From positions 85,679 to 149,678 of the forward strand of contig NZ_JANLNY010000027.1 in the NCBI RefSeq assembly GCF_025465995.1: a stretch of 64,000 bases of DNA. Reading direction: 5' to 3'. The stretch's first letter is position 1, and the number at the start of each line of letters is the position of its first letter. Source of the DNA: Pseudomonas sp. 5P_3.1_Bac2 (GTDB lineage Bacteria > Pseudomonadota > Gammaproteobacteria > Pseudomonadales > Pseudomonadaceae). The notes below the pieces were generated by a model, which saw only the letters and a program-made list of their open reading frames with translations, searched no databases and was not told where the DNA came from. Below, piece after piece: positions 33,063-41,882 of the stretch. Position numbers and translations under genes: made by a program.

Positions 33063-35495
33063 ATGAATAATCAAAACGTCGCAAACGCGACGACGGATTC
33101 ATTCGGCCTAGATTCCTTGATGGGGCCTGTAGCACGTCATCTTTTAGGCGAGCCGAATGCGGTATTGAGCAAAGCCAGTGAGCTGCGTTTCGGCAATCAC
33201 GGTTCGCTCGCGGTGGATCTAAACAAAGGCGTCTGGCACGACCACGAGTGTGGCGTCGGCGGTGGTGTGTTCGACTTAATCAGTAGGGAAACGGGCATCG
33301 TCACTCGTTCTGGGCAGTTGAGCTGGCTGGAAAAGTGCGGTTTGAAAGAGCCGCAGTCGAAGCCCGTACCAGTAAGACCAAAAGTCGTACCGAAGCCGAA
33401 AATAGAAACCACTTATGCCTACGAGGACGAGAAAAGCCAGCTGCTGTTCGAAGTAGTCCGGTTTGACCCAAAGGACTTTCGTCAGCGTAAGCCGGACGGT
33501 AAAGGCGGTTGGATCTGGTCGGTTAAGGGTGTACGTCAGATCCCCTATCGCCTGCCGCAACTGCTGGACGCGCCTCCGGAACAAACTGTGTTCGTCGTAG
33601 AGGGCGAAAAAGACGTGCTGAGCTTGGAGTCACTCGGCCTCGTCGCAACCTGCAATGCAGGCGGCGCTGGCAAGTGGCCAGATACGTTCAACGAGCACTT
33701 CATTGGGCGTAGTGTGGTCATCCTTGCCGACAATGACGAGCCCGGCCGCAAGCACGCCAGCAAGGTGGCCGCCAACCTGAATCTAGTGACTCAAGCCAAC
33801 ATACTATGTCTACCTAATCTGCCGCCTAAGGGTGACGTGTCTGACTGGTTGGATGCTGGAGGCACCGTCGAGCAGCTCCTGCAATTAATGGTCGCACCCG
33901 ACAACCACCTGCCAAAGTACAGCGTTGCAGTCGAAGAACATTTCGAACCAAGCGAAGATGAAAAGCAGAGCCAAGCATCTCAACTGGTCAAGTTCGTCGA
34001 GCAACGCTTCGAGCTATTCCACGATCAAAATAAAGACGTATTTACCAGGGACCGCAAAACCGGCGAAGTACGCGGCTTAGGCTCTCGCCAGTTTCGTGAC
34101 TGCCTACTAGCTGGCTTTTATATCGACACGGGTAAGTCGCCGCGCGATCAGTCAACCCGCGAGGCGCTGAGCACCCTGGCCGGGCTTGGGCGATTTCAAG
34201 GCGAATTTCTACAGGTTCACCTGCGCACGGCTGGATCTGATGGCGAGTATTTTCTCGACCTGGCGGCACCTGGCAGCAGTCGGGCGGTTCGCATTCAGCC
34301 TGGTGCCTGGAAGATAGTCGAGTCTCCCACTGCCATGTTTGTTAGACCTGAATCAATGCAACCACTGCCCGACCCGGTGGCCGGTGGATCTATCGATGCA
34401 CTATGGCGCGTGGCAAATATTCCGACTGGCTTTCGGCTGCTGGCGCTGACCTGGCTAGTGGAGTGCCTGCGCCCCGATACGCCTTATCCGGTGGCCGAAC
34501 TACTTGGTGAGCAAGGAAGTGGCAAGAGCGGCACCCAAACGGCGCTGCGAGGGTTATTTGACCCAAACGCCTGCAACCTGCGCGGCGCACCGAAGTCAGT
34601 CGAGGATATTTTCGTATCTGCCAACGCGTGCCCGGTGCTCAGCTATGAAAACGTGTCGCACCTACCTGCGCCAATGCAGGATGCGCTTTGTGTTCTGGCA
34701 ACTGGTGGCGGCTACGCCAAGCGCAAGCTGTATAGCGACTGCGAAGAAAGCATCATCAGCGTGAAGCGCCCGATCATCCTCAACGGCATATCGGCATGTG
34801 TCACCGCTCAAGACCTGGTTGATCGAACGATCACCATTGAGACACCAGTTATTACCGAGCGCCTAGAAGTAACTGAACTCTGGCGCGAATACGAGGCCGA
34901 GCGCCCGCGCTTACTTGGCGCATTACTGGACATTGCGGCCAAGGCACTTGAGTTGTTGCCGGCGATGCGCATTCCTGCGGATGAACGTCCGCGTCTGGTC
35001 GAGTTCGCCCGCCTAGGCATGGCCGTTGCCGCTGCTGTCGGACATAAGCCGGCAGACTTCATTCACGAGTTCAACGCCAGTCGCACGGAAAGTTTGTCAC
35101 GCACCATCGACGCCAGCCCAGTGGCCGCTGCGGTGGTGGATATGGTCGAGGCCCGTCCACTGGGGATAACTGCCCCAGTAAAAGAGATCCTCTTGTCCCT
35201 GGAGCAGTACCGTCCGACCGGCTGCGACTCATGGCCGAAGTCGCCAAAAGGCTTAGGCGATGCATTGCGTCGCGCAGCCCCCGCACTCCGCCAGACTGGA
35301 ATCGAGTGCAAGTGCCTTGGCAAAGTCGGCAGCACGGTGAAGTGGGAGATAAAAAGAAATCTGCCAACACCAAGTCGTGCAAGTCGTGAAGTCGTGCAAG
35401 ACGAACCAGTAACAGCCCAAGGGCACGACATGACGACATTCACGACTTCGAATCAGGAAGTTTCTTTCGATGAAGATGATATGGAGGCTTTCTGA
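33063..35495 (+). CDS. Primase/helicase-like replication protein
   Basis: An 810-residue protein combining a primase-like N-terminus with an NTPase. A zinc-site-like early region (WHDHECGVGGGVFDLI) is followed by a Toprim domain (VVEGEKDVLSLESLG, VVILADNDEPGRKHA) and, in the middle, a helicase-like P-loop (ELLGEQGSGKSGTQTAL). The layout is that of P4-alpha/phage primases that replicate integrative elements. The ATG has a weak ribosome site but lies two bases after the preceding small ORF. The gene ends in TGATG shared with the next start. Confidence 0.87.
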   Translation: MNNQNVANATTDSFGLDSLMGPVARHLLGEPNAVLSKASELRFGNHGSLAVDLNKGVWHDHECGVGGGVFDLISRETGIVTRSGQLSWLEKCGLKEPQSKPVPVRPKVVPKPKIETTYAYEDEKSQLLFEVVRFDPKDFRQRKPDGKGGWIWSVKGVRQIPYRLPQLLDAPPEQTVFVVEGEKDVLSLESLGLVATCNAGGAGKWPDTFNEHFIGRSVVILADNDEPGRKHASKVAANLNLVTQANILCLPNLPPKGDVSDWLDAGGTVEQLLQLMVAPDNHLPKYSVAVEEHFEPSEDEKQSQASQLVKFVEQRFELFHDQNKDVFTRDRKTGEVRGLGSRQFRDCLLAGFYIDTGKSPRDQSTREALSTLAGLGRFQGEFLQVHLRTAGSDGEYFLDLAAPGSSRAVRIQPGAWKIVESPTAMFVRPESMQPLPDPVAGGSIDALWRVANIPTGFRLLALTWLVECLRPDTPYPVAELLGEQGSGKSGTQTALRGLFDPNACNLRGAPKSVEDIFVSANACPVLSYENVSHLPAPMQDALCVLATGGGYAKRKLYSDCEESIISVKRPIILNGISACVTAQDLVDRTITIETPVITERLEVTELWREYEAERPRLLGALLDIAAKALELLPAMRIPADERPRLVEFARLGMAVAAAVGHKPADFIHEFNASRTESLSRTIDASPVAAAVVDMVEARPLGITAPVKEILLSLEQYRPTGCDSWPKSPKGLGDALRRAAPALRQTGIECKCLGKVGSTVKWEIKRNLPTPSRASREVVQDEPVTAQGHDMTTFTTSNQEVSFDEDDMEAF

Positions 35496-35791
35496 TGGGC
35501 GCTATCGACTATCTCCGCGAAAACGGTTTCAACGCCAGAGTTAAAGGCAATCGATTAGTTGTCTCACCGTCCAGCCAGTTAACGCTAAGCCTTCGCCAGT
35601 TCATCAAGTTGCACCGTCTAGAGCTGATAGACGAAGTCTCGGCGAATGACGGCGCGACACGGAGATCGAACTGGCAGATACGCCTTCGGGGTAAATTGAT
35701 CACCATGATCGATGCCCCTATGACCTATGACGAAGCACTGACTGCTGCCCACTGGCGCTGGTCTGACGCCGAAATCCAGGAGGCATTATAA
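35495..35791 (+). CDS. TubC N-terminal-docking-like protein
   Basis: A 98-residue protein. The N-terminal 50 residues (AIDYLRENGFNARVKGNRLVVSPSSQLTLSLRQFIKLHRLELIDEV) match the docking-like fold annotated as TubC_N-like in many Pseudomonas mobile elements. Here the function is likely linked to the primase rather than to polyketide synthesis. GGAGG precedes the ATG, which overlaps the primase stop by one base. The stop is TAA in the sequence TTATAA (see the next feature). Confidence 0.78.
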   Translation: MGAIDYLRENGFNARVKGNRLVVSPSSQLTLSLRQFIKLHRLELIDEVSANDGATRRSNWQIRLRGKLITMIDAPMTYDEALTAAHWRWSDAEIQEAL

Positions 35792-36044
35792 AACCGTAAA
35801 CACCAAGACCTTAGCTCGCACCATCGGGACACACCTTCGGGTTGCACAAGTGGCAGCCTCATCGGTCGCAGAGCAACTGGGATACCAGGGCCGAACTCAA
35901 GTTTCATTAGCAGAAAAAGGCGAGCGCATTCCGCCGTTACCAGTGCTCACTAGATACGCAAGGCTTTACGTGGTGCCATTGGACATTCTTTGTAGACTGA
36001 TTGACGAACCTATTGCTGATGTAGGCGAAAACAATCAGGGATGA
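35787..36044 (+). pseudogene. XRE-type regulator with a probably lost start codon
   Basis: The frame from about 35787 to 36044 encodes a complete XRE helix-turn-helix (TLARTIGTHLRVAQVAASSVAEQLGYQGRTQVSLAEKGERIPP, then TRYARLYVVPLDIL). The first standard start in frame is GTG 35850, inside the domain. An AGGAGG (35778-35783) is correctly placed for a start near 35788, but the codons there are TAT AAA ACC. If one G were missing, the original would read TTATGAAAACC: an ATGA overlap with the upstream stop, as at the other junctions of this operon. The gene is therefore probably inactivated by one deletion, or translated from GTG 35850 without its first helix. Confidence 0.6.
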
Positions 36045-36488
36045 TTCACTGACCAAGGCTGCAAAAAGCGCTCTGGTGCGCTGCTCAGTGACAGCAGGCT
36101 GTTAAGAATATCTTCAACCTCGCACGCCATAACCCAGAAACAGGAAAGCCCCAGCAAGTGGGGCTTTCGAGGGGAATCGTCGCAAGGTACCTCCTAGACC
36201 GAATACCAGCTCCGCTTTGCTGGCGTTAGAGCAGCGGCCTCTCGCGACGACTTGAAAAACTTACACCACCACGGAGATCTTGTCGAATGAATACCGTTTA
36301 GGTGCAATCCCCCCTTGAATGCGCGCACTTAAAAAACATGCAGACGCTGCCGGTTAAGGGGTTGTTCCTCGATGGGCACGCTGCCTGCCGAGCGCCTGCA
36401 TCAGTACCATGAGCAAATTCGTGATGGTATTTATGTAAGAAAAACTAATGTTTTTATCGAGAAATGCCCCAAAATCCTGTTAGGGTCA
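36045..36488. other. Intergenic region with a terminator hairpin
   Basis: No gene supported. A hairpin AAAGCCCC AGCAAGT GGGGCTTT at 36146-36168 probably ends the replication operon or the minus-strand restriction operon. The rest shows no recognisable feature; the plus-strand open frame beginning at 36372 is antisense to mrr. Confidence 0.5.
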
Positions 36489-37400
36489 TCACTCCTCAGT
36501 GAAGTAATCACTGTCCAACTGTTTCACTTCGTAAACCTGCTTAACGCTCACGCCCAGGTTGTTCTCCACCATCAACCGCGCCAGCTCCACGCCGTCGATA
36601 AGCACCACTTTGATATCCAACCCTTGCGCTGCAGTTCGGGCACCATCGGAAAAGTCCGAGGTAGTGATAAACACGCCTTTGCGCGCCCGATGACGAGTCA
36701 GGGCTCCAATGAACTTGTCGATCTCCGGGCGATGTACCGTATTAGTCCAGCGCTTGGCTTGCAGGTAGATCACGTCGAGACCGAGCTTGTCCTCCTTGAT
36801 GATGCCGTCGATGCCGTCATCGTTGGTCGCCTGGGTCGCCTTACCTGCTTCCTTGCGCGAGCCGCCATAACCCATGGAAATCATCAGATCGACTACCAAC
36901 TGCTCAAAGAAGCTCGGCGTGGCTGCCCGTACTTGGGCCAGCAACTCATCGGCCAGCGATTGCAGTAATGCCTGATGGGCCTCGGCCAACTGTTCGTCCG
37001 GCGTAGTCTCGGTAATATCCACTTGCTGCGCTTCTAGCACATCAACCGCTTGCTGTTTGGCTGTATGGAAGTCAGCAAACTCCGGGAACTGCTTCAACCA
37101 ACTTATTGTTATGCGCTCCGGACCACTGACCAAAGCGTCGCGCCCCCGCGCAGTGATCTGCACCATGCCCCTGGCCGGAATGCACAGCAACCCTGCTTTA
37201 TTCAGGTAAGTACGCGCCCACCCCACGCGGTTGTTAATCACCGTTTGATGGCCCGATGGCAAACGCTCTTTGCGCTCCTCCTCAGTCAGCTGAAACTGAT
37301 CCGCTACCCGCTCGCGTAATTCATTAAGCTCCAGCGCTGCACCGTTCTGCACGGTGGCCAGCACAGGTCGCATAACGCTTTGAAAATCTGGAATTGCCAT
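36489..37400 (-). CDS. mrr: Mrr-type restriction endonuclease
   Basis: A 303-residue protein with the two Mrr domains: an N-terminal winged-helix Mrr_N (ELRERVADQFQLTEEERKERLPSG...VGWARTYLNKAGLL) and a C-terminal PD-(D/E)xK nuclease (FFEQLVVDLMISMGYGG, then DGIDGIIKEDKLGLDVIYLQAKRW with the D...QxK pattern). Mrr proteins cut methylated DNA (type IV). It is the last gene of the hsd operon, 26 bp after hsdR, so the island combines methyl-protected and methyl-directed restriction. Confidence 0.9.
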   Translation of the reverse strand: MAIPDFQSVMRPVLATVQNGAALELNELRERVADQFQLTEEERKERLPSGHQTVINNRVGWARTYLNKAGLLCIPARGMVQITARGRDALVSGPERITISWLKQFPEFADFHTAKQQAVDVLEAQQVDITETTPDEQLAEAHQALLQSLADELLAQVRAATPSFFEQLVVDLMISMGYGGSRKEAGKATQATNDDGIDGIIKEDKLGLDVIYLQAKRWTNTVHRPEIDKFIGALTRHRARKGVFITTSDFSDGARTAAQGLDIKVVLIDGVELARLMVENNLGVSVKQVYEVKQLDSDYFTEE

Positions 37401-37426
37401 GCTTAGCGCCCCACCTCAGCAGTCCT

Positions 37427-40400
37427 TCAAATACGGTTTTGACCGCGTTGATCAACCCCACCAACGGCCGTCAGCATCTTCAAAATCACCAATGCAAAAG
37501 CCCGACTTTTGGTTTCGTTATCCAATACTTCCAGTGACAGCTTCTCGTGGTCAGTCATAGCGTCCAGCACGGTATCCAGCACCCGTTTAGGGAACAGACC
37601 GTGCATCACCTGCTCCACCGAATGGTTGCTGACCTGAGCCATCACATCGTCTTGACGGCTGATGCGGTTGGCTATGCCTGTGAGGAATTGCAGCTGGTCT
37701 TCATCGCTTACTTCGGCGCCGAAGATACCGTTTAGCGCCTCAATGATTTCTGACAGGCGTTTCTTCTCTGGGTCATGGGGCTTGCCGGTACCCACATCCG
37801 TACCCGGCTTAAGAGTGTGCTCGCCCTCTTCCTCGCTCAAGCGCAGTTGCTGTTGTTTTTGCTTTGTTAAGCGGTAGTGGGTCAACTTCAACTCGCCTAT
37901 ATCAACGTCGGCTTGATCTAAGCGGTCCACACGCAACAGCGGATACAACTCATGGGCATAAACACTCAGCATCTCCAACTCTCGATCCTCATAAGGGACG
38001 ATCTGCGAGAGAAACTCGTACAGACGCACAAAACTTTGCAGGTTCTTACGGAACAAATCGAGCTGATCAATCTGCTCGCCTGCTTCCTTCAACGCATGCT
38101 CAGCTTTTTTCAGGCCTGCGCTGTCGCCATTGGTTTCAGCAGTGCGCTTGTAATCCAGCGCGTGCTGGTGCGCCTCCTGCGCAAGGGCATAACGCTTGGC
38201 ATAGCGCTCCTTGGCTGGCGCACAGTAATAACTGAGTTTACTGGCTGCCGCTTTGGGATCGAAGAAGGCCAGAGCAAAGGCTTCAACCTCCTGCCAGTAA
38301 TAAATCCCCTCGGCGTCCAGCTTCTTTTGCAGGTCATAGATGATCTGCGGGTCAGTAACGTCGGTCAGTTCGGCCTTGGTGTAGTAAGGCAAGAAGGCGT
38401 CGAGAATGTCCTGAGGATCATTGAAGAAGTCGAGAATGAAGGTCGGCTTGCTGTCGCCAAAGGTGCGGTTTAGGCGCGACAAGGTTTGCACGCAGTCCAC
38501 GCCCCGCAGCTTCTTGTCCACATACATGGCGCACAGATTGGGCTGATCGAAGCCGGTCTGGTACTTGTTGGCCGCGATCATCACATTGAAGTCTTGGGTA
38601 TCGAAAGCCGCTGCCAAATCTCGACCATTCAGACCGGGATTGAGCAGGCTACTGCTTTCCGTCACTTCCTCGGGGATCACTCCGTCTGGCAGCACGCTAC
38701 CGGAAAAAGCCACCAGCGGATGCACATCGGCATAGCCCATCTGCTTCACATAAGCCTGCACCGCCAACTGATAGCGCACAGCCTCCTGACGGCTGCTAGT
38801 GACCACCATGGCCTTGGCCTGGCCGCCTAGCAGGTGACGGATATTGGCGCGGAAGTGCTCCACAAGTATCTCAACCTTCTGGCTGATGTTGTGCGGATGC
38901 AGGCGTACCCAGCGCGCTAGCTTTTGCCTAGCCTTTTTCGAATCTACTTCCTCGTCATCGCCATCCGGGTGGGCGATCTTCCAGGCGGTGCTGTAGGTGG
39001 TGTAGTTCTGCAGCACATCGAGGATAAAACCTTCCTCAATGGCCTGACGCATGGAATACAGGTGGAACGCCTCGGGCTTGTTGTCGGAACTTGCCGGCAG
39101 CTCCGGATTAGCCGGGCGGCCGAACAACTCCAAGGTCTTAGCCTTGGGCGTGGCGGTAAAGGCGTAATAGCTAATGCGCTCATTAGGAGCGCGAGCGGCC
39201 ACAGCGGCGTCGAGCAGATCCTCGGCGCTGACCTCCTCTGCATCCGAGGCATCACTACCGAGAATCTGCTTGAGCTTGCTGGCCGACGAGCCGGTCTGCG
39301 ATGAATGCGCCTCATCGGCGATCACCGCATAGCGCCCGCTAGCCAGCTTCGGGTACTTGTCCAGCGCATCAAACAGCGCCGGGAAGGTCTGGATGGTGAC
39401 GATGATGATGCGCGTCTGTTCCGCCAGTGCCTCGGCCAATTGCTCAGACTTGCTCTGGCTACCGATATCGCGGCTGATGCACTTAACCACGCCCTGGGCG
39501 TGCTCGAACTGATAAATGGTGTCCTGCAGTTGTTTATCCAGCACGGTGCGGTCGGTAATCACGATCACCGAGTTAAACAGGCGCTGGCCCTCGGCATCGT
39601 AGAGCGAGGCCAGTTGATGCGCTGTCCAAGCAATCGAGTTGGACTTGCCCGAACCTGCGCTGTGCTGGATCAGGTAACGCTTGCCCGGCCCCTCATTGCG
39701 GGTGGTCTCGATCAGCGTGTTGACCACTTCCCACTGGTGGTAACGCGGGAAGATCAGGGTTTCTTTGGTGACGCGCTTGCCGTCAGCATCTTCCTTCACG
39801 CTCTTCTGCAGATGCAGGAAGCGGCCCAACACCTTGAGCCAAGCATCCGGCTGGAACAGGCGCTGCCACAGGTATCCGGTGGCGTATTCGTTGTCGGTTT
39901 CAGGCATCGGGTTGCCGGCGCCGCCGTCGCTACTGCCCAGATTAAACGGCAAAAAGAAGGTGTCTTTACCCGCGAGCTTCGTGGTCATCGCCACCTCGCT
40001 TTGGCCCACCGCAAAATGCACCAGCGCGCCGCGCTTAAACGTCAGCAGCGGCTCGGGCTTGCGGGTGAGTGGGTCTTTAACCGGGCGATCATTGCGATAC
40101 TGGCGCTTAGCGTTTTCTACCGACTGTTTGAACTCGCTTTTCAGCTCCAGCGTGGCGGTTGGGATGCCGTTGACGAATAACACCAAGTCCAAGCGTGGGT
40201 TGTAATCACCTGCCCTAAAATGCGGAGAGTAAGACACCTCCGGCACCACGCGCAGGCGGTTGCACTGGTAGCGCTTGAGAGTATCCGGGTTCATGCCGTG
40301 GTCGGGCTTGAAGCTGCACGCCTCGATCCTCACCCCCGGCAGCTTGAAGCCGTGGCGCAGCACATCCAAGGTGCCGTCCTGCTCCAGCTCGCGCACCAGT

Positions 40401-40612
40401 TTTTGTACCAGCACGCTTTCCGGGTTGTTTGAGTTGGCCTTGGCGAACTTGTCCCAGCGCTCCGGCCACGCCTCCTTGAAGTAACCGAGAAAGTCTTCGG
40501 TATAAAGCGCCGTGCGCCGGTCATAACCGCTGGCTGGGCCGGTGAGCCAGCCCTGGCCGATCATGGCGGTGATGATGTCTTGCTGGAATTGAGCTTCTTT
40601 ACTGTCCGCCAT
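37427..40612 (-). CDS. hsdR: Type I restriction enzyme, R subunit
   Basis: A 1061-residue motor and nuclease subunit. The N-terminal nuclease domain has PRLDLVLFVNGIPTATLELKSEFKQ (D...ExK); the translocase has Walker A HSAGSGKSNSI, DEAH in VIADEAHSSQTG, and later SF2 motifs (TATPKAKTLELFG; MIAANKYQTGFDQP; QTLSRLNRTFG). It cleaves foreign DNA after ATP-driven translocation when the HsdS target is unmethylated. It starts at ATG 40612 behind AGAGG, 28 bp after the hsdS stop. Confidence 0.96.
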   Translation of the reverse strand: MADSKEAQFQQDIITAMIGQGWLTGPASGYDRRTALYTEDFLGYFKEAWPERWDKFAKANSNNPESVLVQKLVRELEQDGTLDVLRHGFKLPGVRIEACSFKPDHGMNPDTLKRYQCNRLRVVPEVSYSPHFRAGDYNPRLDLVLFVNGIPTATLELKSEFKQSVENAKRQYRNDRPVKDPLTRKPEPLLTFKRGALVHFAVGQSEVAMTTKLAGKDTFFLPFNLGSSDGGAGNPMPETDNEYATGYLWQRLFQPDAWLKVLGRFLHLQKSVKEDADGKRVTKETLIFPRYHQWEVVNTLIETTRNEGPGKRYLIQHSAGSGKSNSIAWTAHQLASLYDAEGQRLFNSVIVITDRTVLDKQLQDTIYQFEHAQGVVKCISRDIGSQSKSEQLAEALAEQTRIIIVTIQTFPALFDALDKYPKLASGRYAVIADEAHSSQTGSSASKLKQILGSDASDAEEVSAEDLLDAAVAARAPNERISYYAFTATPKAKTLELFGRPANPELPASSDNKPEAFHLYSMRQAIEEGFILDVLQNYTTYSTAWKIAHPDGDDEEVDSKKARQKLARWVRLHPHNISQKVEILVEHFRANIRHLLGGQAKAMVVTSSRQEAVRYQLAVQAYVKQMGYADVHPLVAFSGSVLPDGVIPEEVTESSSLLNPGLNGRDLAAAFDTQDFNVMIAANKYQTGFDQPNLCAMYVDKKLRGVDCVQTLSRLNRTFGDSKPTFILDFFNDPQDILDAFLPYYTKAELTDVTDPQIIYDLQKKLDAEGIYYWQEVEAFALAFFDPKAAASKLSYYCAPAKERYAKRYALAQEAHQHALDYKRTAETNGDSAGLKKAEHALKEAGEQIDQLDLFRKNLQSFVRLYEFLSQIVPYEDRELEMLSVYAHELYPLLRVDRLDQADVDIGELKLTHYRLTKQKQQQLRLSEEEGEHTLKPGTDVGTGKPHDPEKKRLSEIIEALNGIFGAEVSDEDQLQFLTGIANRISRQDDVMAQVSNHSVEQVMHGLFPKRVLDTVLDAMTDHEKLSLEVLDNETKSRAFALVILKMLTAVGGVDQRGQNRI

Positions 40613-40640
40613 TACACGGCCTCTTGTATTAATTCGGGGC

Positions 40641-41882
40641 TTAAGCGCTGGCCGGTGGCTGCCAGCCGCGTACGTCGATTTTTCCGGTGACGGCAGCGGA
40701 GATTAGGGCGGAGCGGCGTTCTTGGAGTAAACCTATCTGCTGACGGCACTCTGCTAATACCTCGGCTTCATACCGAACTAAGGCACATACCTGTTGCTGT
40801 ATCTCCTTCGAGGGAATGCGGATTTTTTCTTTCAGCAATGCTGAAAGATTCAGAGGTCTGTTACGACCCGCTGCGCCACGAGAACTTTCGTTCAACAAAA
40901 AGTCTCCGTGTTTCGTTGTCAGAAGGGCGTATACAAACTCAGTCTCAGCAATGCCTTGCTTTCCGCGAAGTACAGGGTATCTATGTGAAACAACCATCCC
41001 TTCTTCATCATTACCTGCAAGAGCAACAGCCCCCTCCCAAGCAAACTGCCCACTTATTATCAAGTCACCACTCTTTATCCAGAAAAAATCAGAGTCACCC
41101 ATATCGTGCATTTCTTTGGACTCTTTATGAAACAATCCTCTATCTCTGTTGAAAACTCCTATTGCGGAGTAGGTTTCTCCTTCGCGCTGTTTTACCGGTC
41201 GAGATACGACATCAACAGCATGATCAAGACGCACTAAAGGAAGGTTTTGATCGGACAGCGCTGACAGTGCTATTCCTCGCCGTTTTTCCTTGATCAACTC
41301 GATCAGGTGCTGCTGCTCTTTGATCAGCGAGTTGATATGGGCAATTTCGTAATCAAGGAAAGCACCAATCGTTCTCTGCTCGCTAAGTGAAGGAAACGGA
41401 AGAGATAGCTGAACAAAGTTGTTATATCTGAGAGCCTGACCATCACGAACAAGGTTGCTCGTATTTTGAAGCGCAGATATGAAGGGTGCAGATTTAAAAA
41501 GATGTTTAAAAAACCTGTTATCGATCTCTCTATTAGCAAAGAGCGGCACATATGCAGAACTTACAGCGCCGCTATAGGAGCAAAACTCTAATCCACCTTG
41601 GAAGCTCCGCATACTAATTACAAAGTCATTTACTTCAGCCTTTTTTAAAATATCTCGACCCAGGATAACCTGCACCACCTTCTGGTCTTCAAGCTCTGAA
41701 AATAACCTTTGCGGAATCACTCCATACTTTTGTGAAGCTGTAAGTTGTTCGTCACTTTCAATGGCCTTTACATTTCTCTCTGAGAAAATGTTTTTGCTCC
41801 GAAAAATGTGCCAGTGACTTGGTACTTTATCCACCCACTCATGCCCGGAGCTTTTATATTCCGGATAGCTGGAAAATGTCAT
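40641..41882 (-). CDS. hsdS: Type I restriction enzyme, specificity subunit
   Basis: A 413-residue specificity protein with two target-recognition domains. TRD1 starts with VPSHWHIFRSKNIFSERN and ends in the conserved helix FLDYEIAHINSLIKEQQHLIELIKEKRR; TRD2 follows (about 205-390) and ends with a second helix ECRQQIGLLQERRSALISAAVTGKIDV. It chooses the DNA sequence that HsdM methylates. Its ATG overlaps the hsdM stop by four bases. It is AT-richer in the middle, as is usual for exchangeable TRDs. Confidence 0.95.
   Translation of the reverse strand: MTFSSYPEYKSSGHEWVDKVPSHWHIFRSKNIFSERNVKAIESDEQLTASQKYGVIPQRLFSELEDQKVVQVILGRDILKKAEVNDFVISMRSFQGGLEFCSYSGAVSSAYVPLFANREIDNRFFKHLFKSAPFISALQNTSNLVRDGQALRYNNFVQLSLPFPSLSEQRTIGAFLDYEIAHINSLIKEQQHLIELIKEKRRGIALSALSDQNLPLVRLDHAVDVVSRPVKQREGETYSAIGVFNRDRGLFHKESKEMHDMGDSDFFWIKSGDLIISGQFAWEGAVALAGNDEEGMVVSHRYPVLRGKQGIAETEFVYALLTTKHGDFLLNESSRGAAGRNRPLNLSALLKEKIRIPSKEIQQQVCALVRYEAEVLAECRQQIGLLQERRSALISAAVTGKIDVRGWQPPASA

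Noticed and set aside
36372..36968. 198-codon plus-strand frame antisense to mrr
   Set aside because: Mrr has clear domains on the other strand; the plus frame has none.
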